From contig NZ_JAUEPM010000002.1 of NCBI RefSeq assembly GCF_030406385.1, forward strand, positions 62,001 through 126,000: 64,000 bases of DNA. Reading direction: 5' to 3'. The notes beneath the pieces are model-generated. The model saw only the letters and a list, made by a program, of their open reading frames with translations. It was not told the DNA's origin and searched no databases. Shown here piece by piece: positions 8,201-16,813 of this stretch (positions are counted from its first letter, which is position 1; every line of letters starts with the position of its first letter). This DNA is from Microbacterium oryzae (GTDB lineage: Bacteria; Actinomycetota; Actinomycetes; Actinomycetales; Microbacteriaceae). Position numbers and translations under genes: made by a program.

Positions 8201-9688
8201 ATGAACGTCGAGAAGAACCTCGTGGAGGAGTGCGACTGCGCCCCCACCGCCGCAGAGCGACGCATCCTCTGGAATCCCCTCTCCCGACGCAACGCCCTGA
8301 TCTTCGGCGCCCTCGGCGTCGCCACGATCGGTGCCGGAGTGGGCGCCTTCGGCGCGAAGCAGTCCGCGGCGGCGCTGACGTACAACCCCGACGACTACCC
8401 GAGCTGGGATGACGTGGAAGCCGCGCGCGGCGACGAGGCGGCGAAGGCGGCCGAGGTGTCGCGCATCGAGGGGCTCATCGCCGGTCTTCAGAGCCGCGTC
8501 GAGGAGACGAAGGCCGCCGCGAAGGCCGCCGCAGACGACTACTACGCCGCGCAGCAGGCGTTCTACGAGGCGGCGTATCGCGCCGACGAGCTGCAGAAGC
8601 AGGCCGACGAGCAAGCAGAGAAGGCCGACGCGGCGGCGCAGACCGCCGCCCGGCTCGCCGCGCAGCTCTCCCGATCCGGCGGTGACGACACCTCTCTCGA
8701 GCTCCTCTTCGCGGGTTCCGCGGAGAACGCCGACGAGCTGCTCACCCAGCTCGGGCAGATGGACAAGCTCATCGAGCGGAACGAGTCCGTCTACGCAGAG
8801 GCCGCCTCCGCGCGCGACTCGGCCCAGTCGCTGAGCGACCAGGCCGAGACCGCCCGTGCCGAGCGGGACCGGCTGCAGAAGATCGCCGAGGAGAAGATGG
8901 CGGCCGCTCAGGCGGCGCAGCAGGCCGCGGAGGCCGCGCTCGCCGACCAGGAGGCGAACCTCATCACCCTCGAGGCGCAGCTCGCCGCCCTGAAGGACAC
9001 CACGAGCAAGACCGTGGCCGAGTACCAGGCCGGGGTCGAGGCGAAGCGGGAGTACGAGGAAGAGCAGCGACGTCTCGCCGAGGAGCGCGCGCGGCAGGAG
9101 GCCGAGCGCCAGCGGGAGATCCTCCGGCAGCAGCAGCTCGAGCAGCAGCGTCAGCAGGAGCTCGAGCAGCAGCAGGCGCAGACCCAGCAGCAGAGCGGCG
9201 GCGGGCAGCCGGCGCCGCAGCAGGCGCCCGCCGACAACGGCGGCGGCGGAGGCGCCACGCAGTCGGGCTCGAACGGCTGGGTGCGTCCGAACAACGGCGT
9301 GCAGACCTCCGGCTACGGACGTCGCTACCAGATCTGCGGGTCGAGCTACTGCTCGTCCTCGTTCCATGCCGGGGTCGACCTGGCCGCCGGCTGCGGCTCG
9401 GGCATCTACGCCGCGCACTCCGGCACCGTGATCTACTCCGGGTACAACGGCGGCTACGGCAACTACATCCACATCGACAACGGCGACGGCACGGGGACCG
9501 GCTACGGCCACATCGTCAACGGCGGCCTGCTCGTCGGGCAGGGCCAGTGGGTCGAGGCGGGCCAGCTCATCGCGCTCGAGGGCAACACCGGCAACTCGTT
9601 CGGCTGCCACCTTCATTTCGAGGTCTACGTCAACGGCGCGACGGTGAACCCCATCGACTTCATGGCCGCGCGAGGCATCTCGGTCTGA
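8201..9688 (+). CDS. Coiled-coil M23 peptidase (CwlO/EnvC-like architecture)
   Basis: 495-residue exported cell-wall hydrolase or amidase activator. Around residue 27 a twin-arginine-like SRRNALIFG segment runs into a hydrophobic export signal (ALGVATIGAGVGAFGA). Residues about 75-340 form a long alanine/glutamate/glutamine-rich coiled coil, ending in a Gln-rich stretch (RQQQLEQQRQQELEQQQ), then a Gly/Gln linker. The C-terminal M23 domain has FHAGVD and GCHLHFEV zinc ligands and four cysteines (ICGSSYC, AGC, GC) that may form disulphides. The ATG at 8201 has GGAGAAGGG upstream. A strong terminator follows. Confidence 0.9.
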   Translation: MNVEKNLVEECDCAPTAAERRILWNPLSRRNALIFGALGVATIGAGVGAFGAKQSAAALTYNPDDYPSWDDVEAARGDEAAKAAEVSRIEGLIAGLQSRVEETKAAAKAAADDYYAAQQAFYEAAYRADELQKQADEQAEKADAAAQTAARLAAQLSRSGGDDTSLELLFAGSAENADELLTQLGQMDKLIERNESVYAEAASARDSAQSLSDQAETARAERDRLQKIAEEKMAAAQAAQQAAEAALADQEANLITLEAQLAALKDTTSKTVAEYQAGVEAKREYEEEQRRLAEERARQEAERQREILRQQQLEQQRQQELEQQQAQTQQQSGGGQPAPQQAPADNGGGGGATQSGSNGWVRPNNGVQTSGYGRRYQICGSSYCSSSFHAGVDLAAGCGSGIYAAHSGTVIYSGYNGGYGNYIHIDNGDGTGTGYGHIVNGGLLVGQGQWVEAGQLIALEGNTGNSFGCHLHFEVYVNGATVNPIDFMAARGISV

Positions 9689-9696
9689 CGCGCGAC

Positions 9697-9747
9697 GACG
9701 AGAAGGGGCCCGCCGATCATCGATCGGCGGGCCCCCTTCTCGTCGCG
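9697..9747. terminator. Bidirectional intrinsic terminator
   Basis: A near-perfect inverted repeat of about 20 bp per arm (CGACGAGAAGGGG...CCCCTTCTCGTCG with a CGCCGATC core) between two convergent genes, the M23 peptidase and pyrophosphatase. It should stop transcription from both sides. Confidence 0.85.
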
Positions 9748-9751
9748 GGAC

Positions 9752-10288
9752 TCAGGCGCGGGAGTCGGGCAGCTCGCCCTCGCCCTGCGTGCGGGTCTGC
9801 CCCTCGTGCTCCTCGAAGCGCTCGAACGCCTCCTGCACGAGACGCTCGGCCTCGGCGGCGCCGGCCCACTCGTCGACCTTGACCCACTTGCCCGGCTCGA
9901 GGTCCTTGTAGTGCTCGAAGAAGTGCGCGATCTCCTTGCGCGTGTACTCCGGGAGGTCGTCCAGGTCCTGGATGTGGTCCCAGCGCGGGTCCTTCGCGAG
10001 CACGGCCACGACCTTGTCGTCGCCGCCGGCCTCGTCGCTCATCTTCAGCACCGCGACGGGGCGCACCTTGGCGCTCACGCCCGGGTAGATGGCGTGGTCG
10101 AGCAGGACCATGACGTCGAGCGGGTCGCCGTCCTCCCCGAGCGTGTTGTCGAAGAACCCGTAGTCGGTCGGGTAGCCGAAGGTCGTGTAGAGCACACGGT
10201 CGAGGAACACGCGCCCCGTGCCGTGGTCGACCTCGTACTTCACGCGGCTGCCGCGCGGGATCTCGATGACTGCGTCGTACGCGCCCAT
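9752..10288 (-). CDS. ppa: Inorganic pyrophosphatase
   Basis: Soluble family I enzyme hydrolysing pyrophosphate to two phosphates, pulling biosynthetic reactions forward. 178 residues with the characteristic [14 protein letters not shown] start, [25 protein letters not shown] (metal-binding aspartates, signature DGDPLD), and a conserved [16 protein letters not shown] stretch; the C-terminal [17 protein letters not shown] is also typical. The start ATG has GAGAGGA about 10 bases upstream. Transcribed divergently from tilS over a region of about 100 bp. Confidence 0.97.
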   Translation of the reverse strand: MGAYDAVIEIPRGSRVKYEVDHGTGRVFLDRVLYTTFGYPTDYGFFDNTLGEDGDPLDVMVLLDHAIYPGVSAKVRPVAVLKMSDEAGGDDKVVAVLAKDPRWDHIQDLDDLPEYTRKEIAHFFEHYKDLEPGKWVKVDEWAGAAEAERLVQEAFERFEEHEGQTRTQGEGELPDSRA

Positions 10289-10377
10289 GCGAGTGGTGTC
10301 CTCTCGTAAGGAAATCTGACGTGCCCAGCGTAGCCGCGCGCGCCGCGACCCGACGAAGCGCGCGCTCGCGCGCCCGC

Positions 10378-10383
10378 TAGCGT
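10378..10383 (+). promoter_or_regulatory. -10 box of a leaderless promoter (tilS)
   Basis: TAGCGT six bases before the tilS GTG, with no ribosome-binding site; it supports the GTG at 10390 as the start. Confidence 0.5.
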
Positions 10384-10389
10384 GGGATC

Positions 10390-11379
10390 GTGCTCGATCC
10401 CGCCATCGCCGCCGTCCGTCTCGCCGTGCGCGCGGCGCTCGCGCCGCTCGAGGGCTCGGGCGCCGCGATCGTCGTCGCGCTGTCGGGCGGCCCCGACTCG
10501 CTGGCCCTCGCCGTCGCGACGGCGTTCGAGGCGCCTCGGCTCGGCCTCCGGGTCGTGACCGCGACCATCGATCACGGGCTGCAGGACGACTCGGCCGACG
10601 TCGCCCGCCGAGCCGCCCAGCAGGCGCGGATGGCCGGGGTCGCCGACGCGCGCATCATCCGCGTCGAGGTGGGGGCGGAGGGCGGCCCCGAGGCCGCCGC
10701 CCGCGACGCGCGATACGCCGCCCTCCGCGACGCCGCATCGGAGGAAGGCGCCGCCGCGGTCCTCCTCGCCCACACGCTCGACGACCAGGCGGAGACCGTC
10801 CTGCTCGGCCTCGCTCGGGGCGCGGGCGCGCGAAGCCTCGCCGGCATGCCGCCGCGTCGCGTCGACGCGCGGGGCCTCGCCTGGCTGCGGCCGCTCCTCG
10901 GGCTGCGGCGGGAGCAGATTCACGCGTTCTGTCGCGCATCCGACCTCGCACCGTGGACGGATCCGCACAATGACGAGGAGCGCTTCGCACGCGTGCGGGT
11001 GCGAAGCCGCGTGCTCCCCGTGCTGGAGCGCGAGCTCGGCCCGGGCGTCGCGGAGGCGCTCGCGCGCACGGCCGATCAGCTGCGGGAGGACGACGAGGCC
11101 TTCGCCGACATGATCGACGAGGTCATCGAGGACATCGTCGAGCCCGCCGAGGCCGGCATCGCGATCTCCGTCCCCGCGCTGGCCGCCAACCCGCCCGCCC
11201 TCCGGCACCGGATCATCCGGCACGTGGCGCAGAGCGAGTTCGGCGCGAGCCTCACTCGCACCCAGACCCTCGAGGTCGCCCGCCTCGTCTCGGACTGGAG
11301 CGGGCAGGGCCCCATCGACCTTCCCGGCTTCACCGCCGCGCGCCGAGCGGGCCTGGTGGTGTTCGCCGCGCGAGCCTGA
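10390..11379 (+). CDS. tilS: tRNA(Ile)-lysidine synthase
   Basis: Modifies the wobble cytidine of tRNA-Ile(CAU) to lysidine with ATP, changing its codon and charging identity. 329 residues, typical for actinobacteria, which lack the longer C-terminal part. The N-type ATP-pyrophosphatase PP-loop SGGPDS is at residues 32-37, with further conserved segments [18 protein letters not shown] and [10 protein letters not shown]. In related genomes tilS is followed directly by hpt and ftsH; here four kilobases of olefin genes separate them. Confidence 0.95.
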   Translation: MLDPAIAAVRLAVRAALAPLEGSGAAIVVALSGGPDSLALAVATAFEAPRLGLRVVTATIDHGLQDDSADVARRAAQQARMAGVADARIIRVEVGAEGGPEAAARDARYAALRDAASEEGAAAVLLAHTLDDQAETVLLGLARGAGARSLAGMPPRRVDARGLAWLRPLLGLRREQIHAFCRASDLAPWTDPHNDEERFARVRVRSRVLPVLERELGPGVAEALARTADQLREDDEAFADMIDEVIEDIVEPAEAGIAISVPALAANPPALRHRIIRHVAQSEFGASLTRTQTLEVARLVSDWSGQGPIDLPGFTAARRAGLVVFAARA

Positions 11380-11480
11380 GTCACCGGGATACCGGGCCGT
11401 ATGACCCGCGCCGCATACGAGAGCGAATACGCTGGAAGGTCCACGCGGCCGCTCCGCCGGCGCGCGCCTACGGAGGATAC

Positions 11481-12503
11481 GTGCCAGGAAACGCCATCGC
11501 CCGCTTCGACAATGTCGCACTGCTGTCCGTCACGAGCGAGCTGCCGAGTCGTGTGACGACCTCCGACGACATCGAGAGCCGCCTCTCCGATGCGCTCTCG
11601 CGGCTGCGCCTGCGCAGCGGACTGCTGCGACGGGTCGCCGGTGTGCTGGAGCGGCGCAACTGGGCCGAGGGGGAGTCGTCCGACGCCGCCACGATCTCCG
11701 CGGGGCGACGGGCGCTGGCCGAGGCCGGCGTCGACCCGTCCGAGGTGGGCCTGCTCGTCAACACCTCCGTCACGCGCAAGCACCTCGAGCCGTCGGTCGC
11801 CGTGCGCCTGCACCACGGTCTCGGCATGCCGACGTCGGCCGTCAACTTCGATGTCGCCAACGCGTGCCTCGGCTTCATGAACGGCATGAGCCTTGCGGCG
11901 GGCATGATCGAGTCCGGCCAGATCCGCTACGCCATCGTCGTGAACGGCGAGGACGCCGACGACATCCAGGTCAACACGATCAACCGCCTCCTGCGCGCCG
12001 ACATCGGCCGCGAGGACTTCATGAGCGAGTTCGCCTCGCTCACGCTGGGATCCGGCGCCGCGGCGGCCGTCCTCGGCCGAGCCGACGAGCACCCCGAGGG
12101 GCACCGCCTGCTCGGCGGCGTCACCCGCGCCGCGACGCAGTTCCATGAGCTGTGCGTGGGCAGCGTCGACGGCATGTTCACCGATGCGAAGGCACTGCTC
12201 AAGGGCGGCCTCGAGCTCGTCGTGTCCGCGTGGAAGGAAGCCGCGCCGGAGTGGGGATGGGCCTCGGTCGACCGCTACATCACCCACCAGGTGTCGTCCG
12301 CCCACACGAACGCCATCGTGAAGGCCGCCAAGCTCGACCGCTCCCGCGTGCCGGTGACCTACCCGCGCTACGGCAACGTCGGGCCGGCGTCCATCCCGAT
12401 CACCCTCGTCGAGGAGAGTGCGACCCTGAAACGGGGCGACCGCGTGCTCCTCATGGGCGTCGGCTCGGGGCTGAACACGGCGATGATGGAGCTCTCCTGG
12501 TGA
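11481..12503 (+). CDS. oleA: OleA, acyl-CoA head-to-head condensing enzyme
   Basis: Thiolase-fold enzyme that condenses two fatty acyl-CoAs to a 2-alkyl-3-ketoacid, the first step of long-chain olefin synthesis. 340 residues with the catalytic triad in place: C129 (NACLGF), H269 (YITHQVSSAH) and N299 (RYGNVGPAS). E103 in the TRKHLEPS loop matches the OleA-specific glutamate that activates the second substrate, which separates it from FabH. The GTG start has GGAGG upstream; a TACGCT -10-like box lies at 11428. The stop overlaps the start of oleBC (GTGA), and oleD follows, so identity is strongly supported by context. Confidence 0.93.
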   Translation: MPGNAIARFDNVALLSVTSELPSRVTTSDDIESRLSDALSRLRLRSGLLRRVAGVLERRNWAEGESSDAATISAGRRALAEAGVDPSEVGLLVNTSVTRKHLEPSVAVRLHHGLGMPTSAVNFDVANACLGFMNGMSLAAGMIESGQIRYAIVVNGEDADDIQVNTINRLLRADIGREDFMSEFASLTLGSGAAAAVLGRADEHPEGHRLLGGVTRAATQFHELCVGSVDGMFTDAKALLKGGLELVVSAWKEAAPEWGWASVDRYITHQVSSAHTNAIVKAAKLDRSRVPVTYPRYGNVGPASIPITLVEESATLKRGDRVLLMGVGSGLNTAMMELSW

Positions 12504-15172
12504 CGCAGCCCGCCTCGCCTCTGCCGGCGAGCCTCCCGGGTCTCGACGCACGTCAGAGCCGGGTCGCGGTGGTCGAGGGGCGGGGCGCCGACGCCGGCGT
12601 GACCCGGTCCTGGCACCACCTCGACACGGCGGACGAGCTCGTGAAGCTCGGCGCCCGGCAGCTCGGCACCATCCTCGCCGTCCACGGCAACCCGACGTGG
12701 TCCTACCTGTGGCGCCACGTCGTGGCGGCCACGCTGCGGCAGGCCGAGGAGACCGGCGAGGGCTGGCGCGTCGTCGCCGTGGACCAGCTCGAGATGGGAT
12801 GGTCCGAACGCACCGGTGTGCATCGGCCGCTCGCGCAGCGCGTCGCCGACCTCGCGGCCTTCGCCGACGCCGTCGTCCCCGCGGGACCAGTCGTCACGCT
12901 CGGTCACGACTGGGGCGGCGTCGTCTCCCTCGGCTGGGCGGTCGATCACCGGGACCGCCTCGCCGGCGTCGCGCTGCTCAACACGGCGATCCACCACCCG
13001 GAGGGCGTGCCCATCCCCGCCGTGCTGCGCCTCGCGGGCTCGCGCGCGGCGCTCGCCTCGGCGACCGTCCGCACGACCGCGTTCCTCGACACGACCCTCG
13101 CGCTCGCGTCGCCGGCGCTGCCGTCCGATGTGCGCGATGCCTACCGCTCCCCGTACCGCACGGCCGCACGCCGCGGCGGGATCGGCGCGTTCGTCGCGGA
13201 CATCCCGGCCGACGCCGAGCACGAGAGCCACCCCGAGCTGCAGCGGATCGCCGCGGGCGTCGCCGAGCTCGACGTGCCGGCCCTCATGCTCTGGGGCCCC
13301 AAGGACCCGGTCTTCTCCGACCGCTACCTCGACGACCTCGTGCGCCGGATGCCGCACGCCGACGTGCACCGCTTCGAGGGCGCCGGTCACCTCGTCGCGG
13401 AGGACCGCCCCTGCGCCGACGCGCTGCTGACCTGGCTCGGCGACCGCCTGCCGGATGGTGCCATCGGGTCGGATGGTCGGAGCGGTCCTCCCGAGGGTGC
13501 CGCGGCTTCCGGCGACGCGCCGGCTCCCGCGATGCCGCACGAGTCGCTCTGGGCGCCGCTCGACGCGCGCCGCGAGGACGACGACATCGCGGTGGTGGAG
13601 CTCTCCGCCCAGGGCACGCGGCGCGTCAGCTGGCGGCAGCTGGACGAGCGCGTCCGCGCGATCGCCGCCGGCCTGCACGAGATCGGCGTGCGCCGCGGCG
13701 ACCGCGTCTCGGTGCTCGTGCCGCCGGGTGCCACCCTCACCGCCGTCATCTACGCGTGCCTGCGCATCGGCGCAGTCGTCGTCGTGGCCGACGCGGGACT
13801 CGGTGTGAAGGGCCTCTCGCGCGCCGTGCGCGGCGCGTGGCCCGCCTTCCTCATCGGCGAGCGGAAGGGCCTCGCCGCCGCGCGTGCCCTGGGGTGGCCC
13901 GGGCAGCGCATCTCCGCCGTCGGGCTCGCCCCCGCGGTGCGTCGCGCACTCGGCGTCTCGCACACGCTGGGCGAGATCGCGGCCCTCGGTCGAGACGCCG
14001 AGCTGCCGGAGGCTCCGGGCCCTGCCGATCGGGCGGCCATCCTCTTCACCTCCGGCTCGACGGGACCAGCGAAGGGAGCGGTGTACACGCACGCGCAGCT
14101 GTCCGCACTGCGCGACGCGCTCGCCGCGCACTTCGAGGTCGGCCCCGACACCGGCCTCGTCACCGGGTTCGCGCCGTTCGCCCTGCTGGGGCCCGCGCTC
14201 GGCACCCGCTCGGTCACGCCCGATATGGACGTGTCCGCGCCGCGCACGCTGACCGCGCAGGCGGTGGCTGCGGCCGTCCGCGAATCCGGCGCGCGCATCG
14301 TCTTCCTCTCGCCCGCGGCCATCCTCAACGTCGTCGCCACCGCGGATGGCCTGACTCCGGCAGACCGCGAGGCGCTCGCCGGGGTGAGGACGTTCCTGTC
14401 CACGGGCGCGCCGATCGGCCGGGCGCTGCTGGAATCGGCCGGCGACCTCATGCCCGAGGCCGTGGCGCACACCCCGTACGGCATGACCGAGTGCCTGCTC
14501 GTGACCGACACCACCCTCGACGGCATCCGCGCCGCCGAGACCGCGCCCGACGGCGGCGTGTGCGTAGGGCGGCCGATCGGCGAGGGGCGCGTGAAGATCA
14601 GCGCGCTGGACCCCGCCGGGCACGCGACGGGCGAGCCGGGCGAGGAGCCCGGCGTGCTGGGGGAGATCCTCATCTCGGCTCCGCATCTGAAGCGGGGCTA
14701 CGACCGGCTGTGGCTGACCGACCGGGCGGCCGCACGGGAGGTGCCGCAGGACGGGCGCCGCTGGCACCGCACCGGCGACGTCGGGCACCTCGACCCCGCG
14801 GGGCGGCTGTGGGTCGAGGGGCGCCTGCCGCACGTCATCGTCACGGCGGCTGGACCCGTCGCCCCCGTCGCGACCGAGCAGGAGATCGAGACCGTCGCCG
14901 CCGTGCGGCGCGCGGCCGTCGTCGGCATCGGCCCAGAGGGCGACCGGCGCGCGGTGGCGGTCGTCGAGACCCGCCCCGCGGCCCGCCGCCCTGGCCTCGC
15001 GAGCCCCGACCTGACCGCCGCCGTGCGGGGGGCGGCCCGGTTGCCGCTCGCGGCCGTGCTCGTCGTGCCGGTGCTCCCCACCGACATCCGGCACAACTCG
15101 AAGATCGACCGCACCCGGCTGTCGGGATGGGCCGAGCGGACGCTCGCCGGCGGGAAGGCGATGCGGCCGTGA
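12500..15172 (+). CDS. oleBC: OleBC fusion: beta-lactone decarboxylase plus beta-lactone synthetase
   Basis: 890-residue natural fusion that performs the last two steps of olefin formation. Residues 1-310 are an alpha/beta-hydrolase of the haloalkane-dehalogenase type (OleB) with nucleophile D137 in GHDWGG and H297 in GAGHLVAED; it decarboxylates a beta-lactone to the cis-olefin. After a Pro/Ala/Gly-rich linker (about 318-345), residues 345-890 are an ANL enzyme (OleC) with the P-loop FTSGSTGPAKG (about 516-526), TPYGMTE and RTGDVGHLD motifs; it turns the beta-hydroxy acid into the beta-lactone with ATP. Fused OleBC is known from actinobacteria such as Micrococcus. GTG start overlaps oleA. 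Confidence 0.93.
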   Translation: MTQPASPLPASLPGLDARQSRVAVVEGRGADAGVTRSWHHLDTADELVKLGARQLGTILAVHGNPTWSYLWRHVVAATLRQAEETGEGWRVVAVDQLEMGWSERTGVHRPLAQRVADLAAFADAVVPAGPVVTLGHDWGGVVSLGWAVDHRDRLAGVALLNTAIHHPEGVPIPAVLRLAGSRAALASATVRTTAFLDTTLALASPALPSDVRDAYRSPYRTAARRGGIGAFVADIPADAEHESHPELQRIAAGVAELDVPALMLWGPKDPVFSDRYLDDLVRRMPHADVHRFEGAGHLVAEDRPCADALLTWLGDRLPDGAIGSDGRSGPPEGAAASGDAPAPAMPHESLWAPLDARREDDDIAVVELSAQGTRRVSWRQLDERVRAIAAGLHEIGVRRGDRVSVLVPPGATLTAVIYACLRIGAVVVVADAGLGVKGLSRAVRGAWPAFLIGERKGLAAARALGWPGQRISAVGLAPAVRRALGVSHTLGEIAALGRDAELPEAPGPADRAAILFTSGSTGPAKGAVYTHAQLSALRDALAAHFEVGPDTGLVTGFAPFALLGPALGTRSVTPDMDVSAPRTLTAQAVAAAVRESGARIVFLSPAAILNVVATADGLTPADREALAGVRTFLSTGAPIGRALLESAGDLMPEAVAHTPYGMTECLLVTDTTLDGIRAAETAPDGGVCVGRPIGEGRVKISALDPAGHATGEPGEEPGVLGEILISAPHLKRGYDRLWLTDRAAAREVPQDGRRWHRTGDVGHLDPAGRLWVEGRLPHVIVTAAGPVAPVATEQEIETVAAVRRAAVVGIGPEGDRRAVAVVETRPAARRPGLASPDLTAAVRGAARLPLAAVLVVPVLPTDIRHNSKIDRTRLSGWAERTLAGGKAMRP

Positions 15173-16149
15173 AGGTCCTCGTCACGGGAGCGTCCGGCTT
15201 CCTCGGTCGCGCGGTCGTCGAGCAGCTCCTCGCAGCCGGCCACGAGGTGCGCACGCTGCAGCGCCGCCCGTCGCGTGTCGCCGGTGCCGAGGATGTCCTG
15301 GGTTCGGTGACCGACGCTGCGACGGTCGAGCGGGCGATGACCGGGGTCGCCGGGGTCGTGCACCTCGCCGCGAAGGTCTCGCTCGCCGGCGACCGTTCGG
15401 AGTTCCGCACCGTGAACGTCGAGGGCACGCGGGCGATGCTCGACGCGGCCGAGCGCGCCGGAGCTGGGCGCTTCGTGCAGGTGTCGTCGCCGTCGGTCGC
15501 GCATGCCGGGTCGTCGCTGGTCGGCGTGGGGGCGGAGCCGGCGTCGCCCGACTCGGCGCGCGGCGATTACGCGCGGACGAAGGCCGAGGCCGAGCTCCTC
15601 GCGCTCGCACGCGACGGCGGTGCCATGCACGTCGTCGCCGTCCGGCCGCACCTCGTGTGGGGGCCGGGCGACCCGCAGCTCATCGAGCGGATCGTCGAGC
15701 GTGCGCGGCGCGGCCGCCTGCCGCTCCTCGACGGCGGCACCGCGCTCATCGACACGATCTACGTCGACAACGCCGCCACCGGCATCGCCGCGGCGCTCGA
15801 GCGCGCACCTGAGGCGCACGGCCGGGCCTACCTCCTCACGAACGGCGAGCCGCGCCCCGTGGGCGACCTGCTGGCCGGCATCTGCCGCGCCGCCGGCGTG
15901 CAGCCGCCGCGGTGGAGCGTGCCCGCGGGCGTCGCGCGCGTGGCGGGATCCCTCGTGGAGCGGGCATGGGCCATCCGTCCGGGCGTCGACGAGCCGCCCA
16001 TGACGCGGTTCCTCGCCGAGCAGCTGTCGACCGCCCACTGGTTCGACCTCCGCGACACCGTGCGCGACCTGCAGTGGCGGCCGAGTGTGACGATCGACGA
16101 GGGGCTCGAGCGCCTCGCCGCGCACTACCGCTCGCGCGGCGGAACGTAA
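15169..16149 (+). CDS. oleD: OleD, 2-alkyl-3-ketoacid reductase
   Basis: Extended short-chain dehydrogenase that reduces the OleA product to the 2-alkyl-3-hydroxyacid with NADPH. 326 residues: Rossmann motif TGASGFLG at 6-13, VHLAAKV, and the catalytic SxxxYxxxK set (VSSPSV near 105, Y134 and K138 in DYARTK), then VRPHLVWGPGD, as in 3-beta-HSD-type enzymes. It overlaps oleBC by 4 bp (GTGA) and ends 9 bp before hpt, which has its own leaderless promoter. It completes an A-BC-D operon. Confidence 0.92.
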   Translation: MKVLVTGASGFLGRAVVEQLLAAGHEVRTLQRRPSRVAGAEDVLGSVTDAATVERAMTGVAGVVHLAAKVSLAGDRSEFRTVNVEGTRAMLDAAERAGAGRFVQVSSPSVAHAGSSLVGVGAEPASPDSARGDYARTKAEAELLALARDGGAMHVVAVRPHLVWGPGDPQLIERIVERARRGRLPLLDGGTALIDTIYVDNAATGIAAALERAPEAHGRAYLLTNGEPRPVGDLLAGICRAAGVQPPRWSVPAGVARVAGSLVERAWAIRPGVDEPPMTRFLAEQLSTAHWFDLRDTVRDLQWRPSVTIDEGLERLAAHYRSRGGT

Positions 16150-16152
16150 GCT
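16147..16152 (+). promoter_or_regulatory. -10 box of a leaderless promoter (hpt)
   Basis: TAAGCT six bases before the hpt ATG and overlapping the oleD stop codon, so hpt can be expressed independently of the olefin operon. Confidence 0.5.
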
Positions 16153-16158
16153 GGTCTC

Positions 16159-16710
16159 ATGCGTGCAGCCGACATCTCCGGTGACCTCGATCGCGTCCTC
16201 GTCACGGAGGAGGAGATCCACGCGAAGCTGCGCGCGCTCGCCGCGCAGGTCGAGAAGGACTACGAGGGCAAGAAGCTCCTCCTCGTCGGCGTGCTGAAGG
16301 GTGCCGTCATGGTGATGGCGGACTTCATGCGGTGCCTCAACCGCGAGGTCGTCATGGACTGGATGGCGGTGTCGAGCTACGGCTCCAGCACGAAGTCGAG
16401 CGGCGTGGTGCAGATCCGCAAGGACCTCGACACCGACCTCGGCGGCTACCACGTGCTCATCGTCGAGGACATCATCGACTCCGGCCTCACGCTCAGCTGG
16501 CTGCTGAGCAACTTCGCCTCGCGCGGTGCCGAGTCCATCGAGGTGCTGGCGCTGCTGCGCAAGCCCGACGCCGCGAAGGTCGAGATCGACTGCCGTTACC
16601 TCGGGTTCGACATCCCGAACGAGTTCGTCGTGGGCTACGGCCTCGACTACGCCGAGCACTACCGCAACCTCCGTGATGTCGCCGTGCTCGCGCCGCACGT
16701 CTACGCCTGA
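16159..16710 (+). CDS. hpt: Hypoxanthine phosphoribosyltransferase
   Basis: Purine salvage enzyme converting hypoxanthine (and usually guanine) with PRPP to IMP or GMP in the cytoplasm. 183 residues. The PRPP-binding signature VLIVEDIIDSGLTL is intact, preceded by LLLVGVLKGAVMVMADF and VSSYGSSTKSSG, and followed by the family end motif FVVGYGLDYAEHYRNL. Position upstream of ftsH and the folate genes is conserved in actinobacteria. Confidence 0.96.
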   Translation: MRAADISGDLDRVLVTEEEIHAKLRALAAQVEKDYEGKKLLLVGVLKGAVMVMADFMRCLNREVVMDWMAVSSYGSSTKSSGVVQIRKDLDTDLGGYHVLIVEDIIDSGLTLSWLLSNFASRGAESIEVLALLRKPDAAKVEIDCRYLGFDIPNEFVVGYGLDYAEHYRNLRDVAVLAPHVYA

Positions 16711-16813
16711 CCCCCGTACGCCGTGGGCGAATCCCAGACGGCGCATAGAGAGGCCGCGGTAGCCTGAGACGACTCGACGCTGGTCGCGTCGACGGGAGGA
16801 AGTCACGCCAGGC

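Noticed and set aside
12368-15094. Long reverse frame opposite oleBC
   Set aside because: High-GC shadow of the olefin genes; composition dominated by Arg, Gly and His, no motifs.
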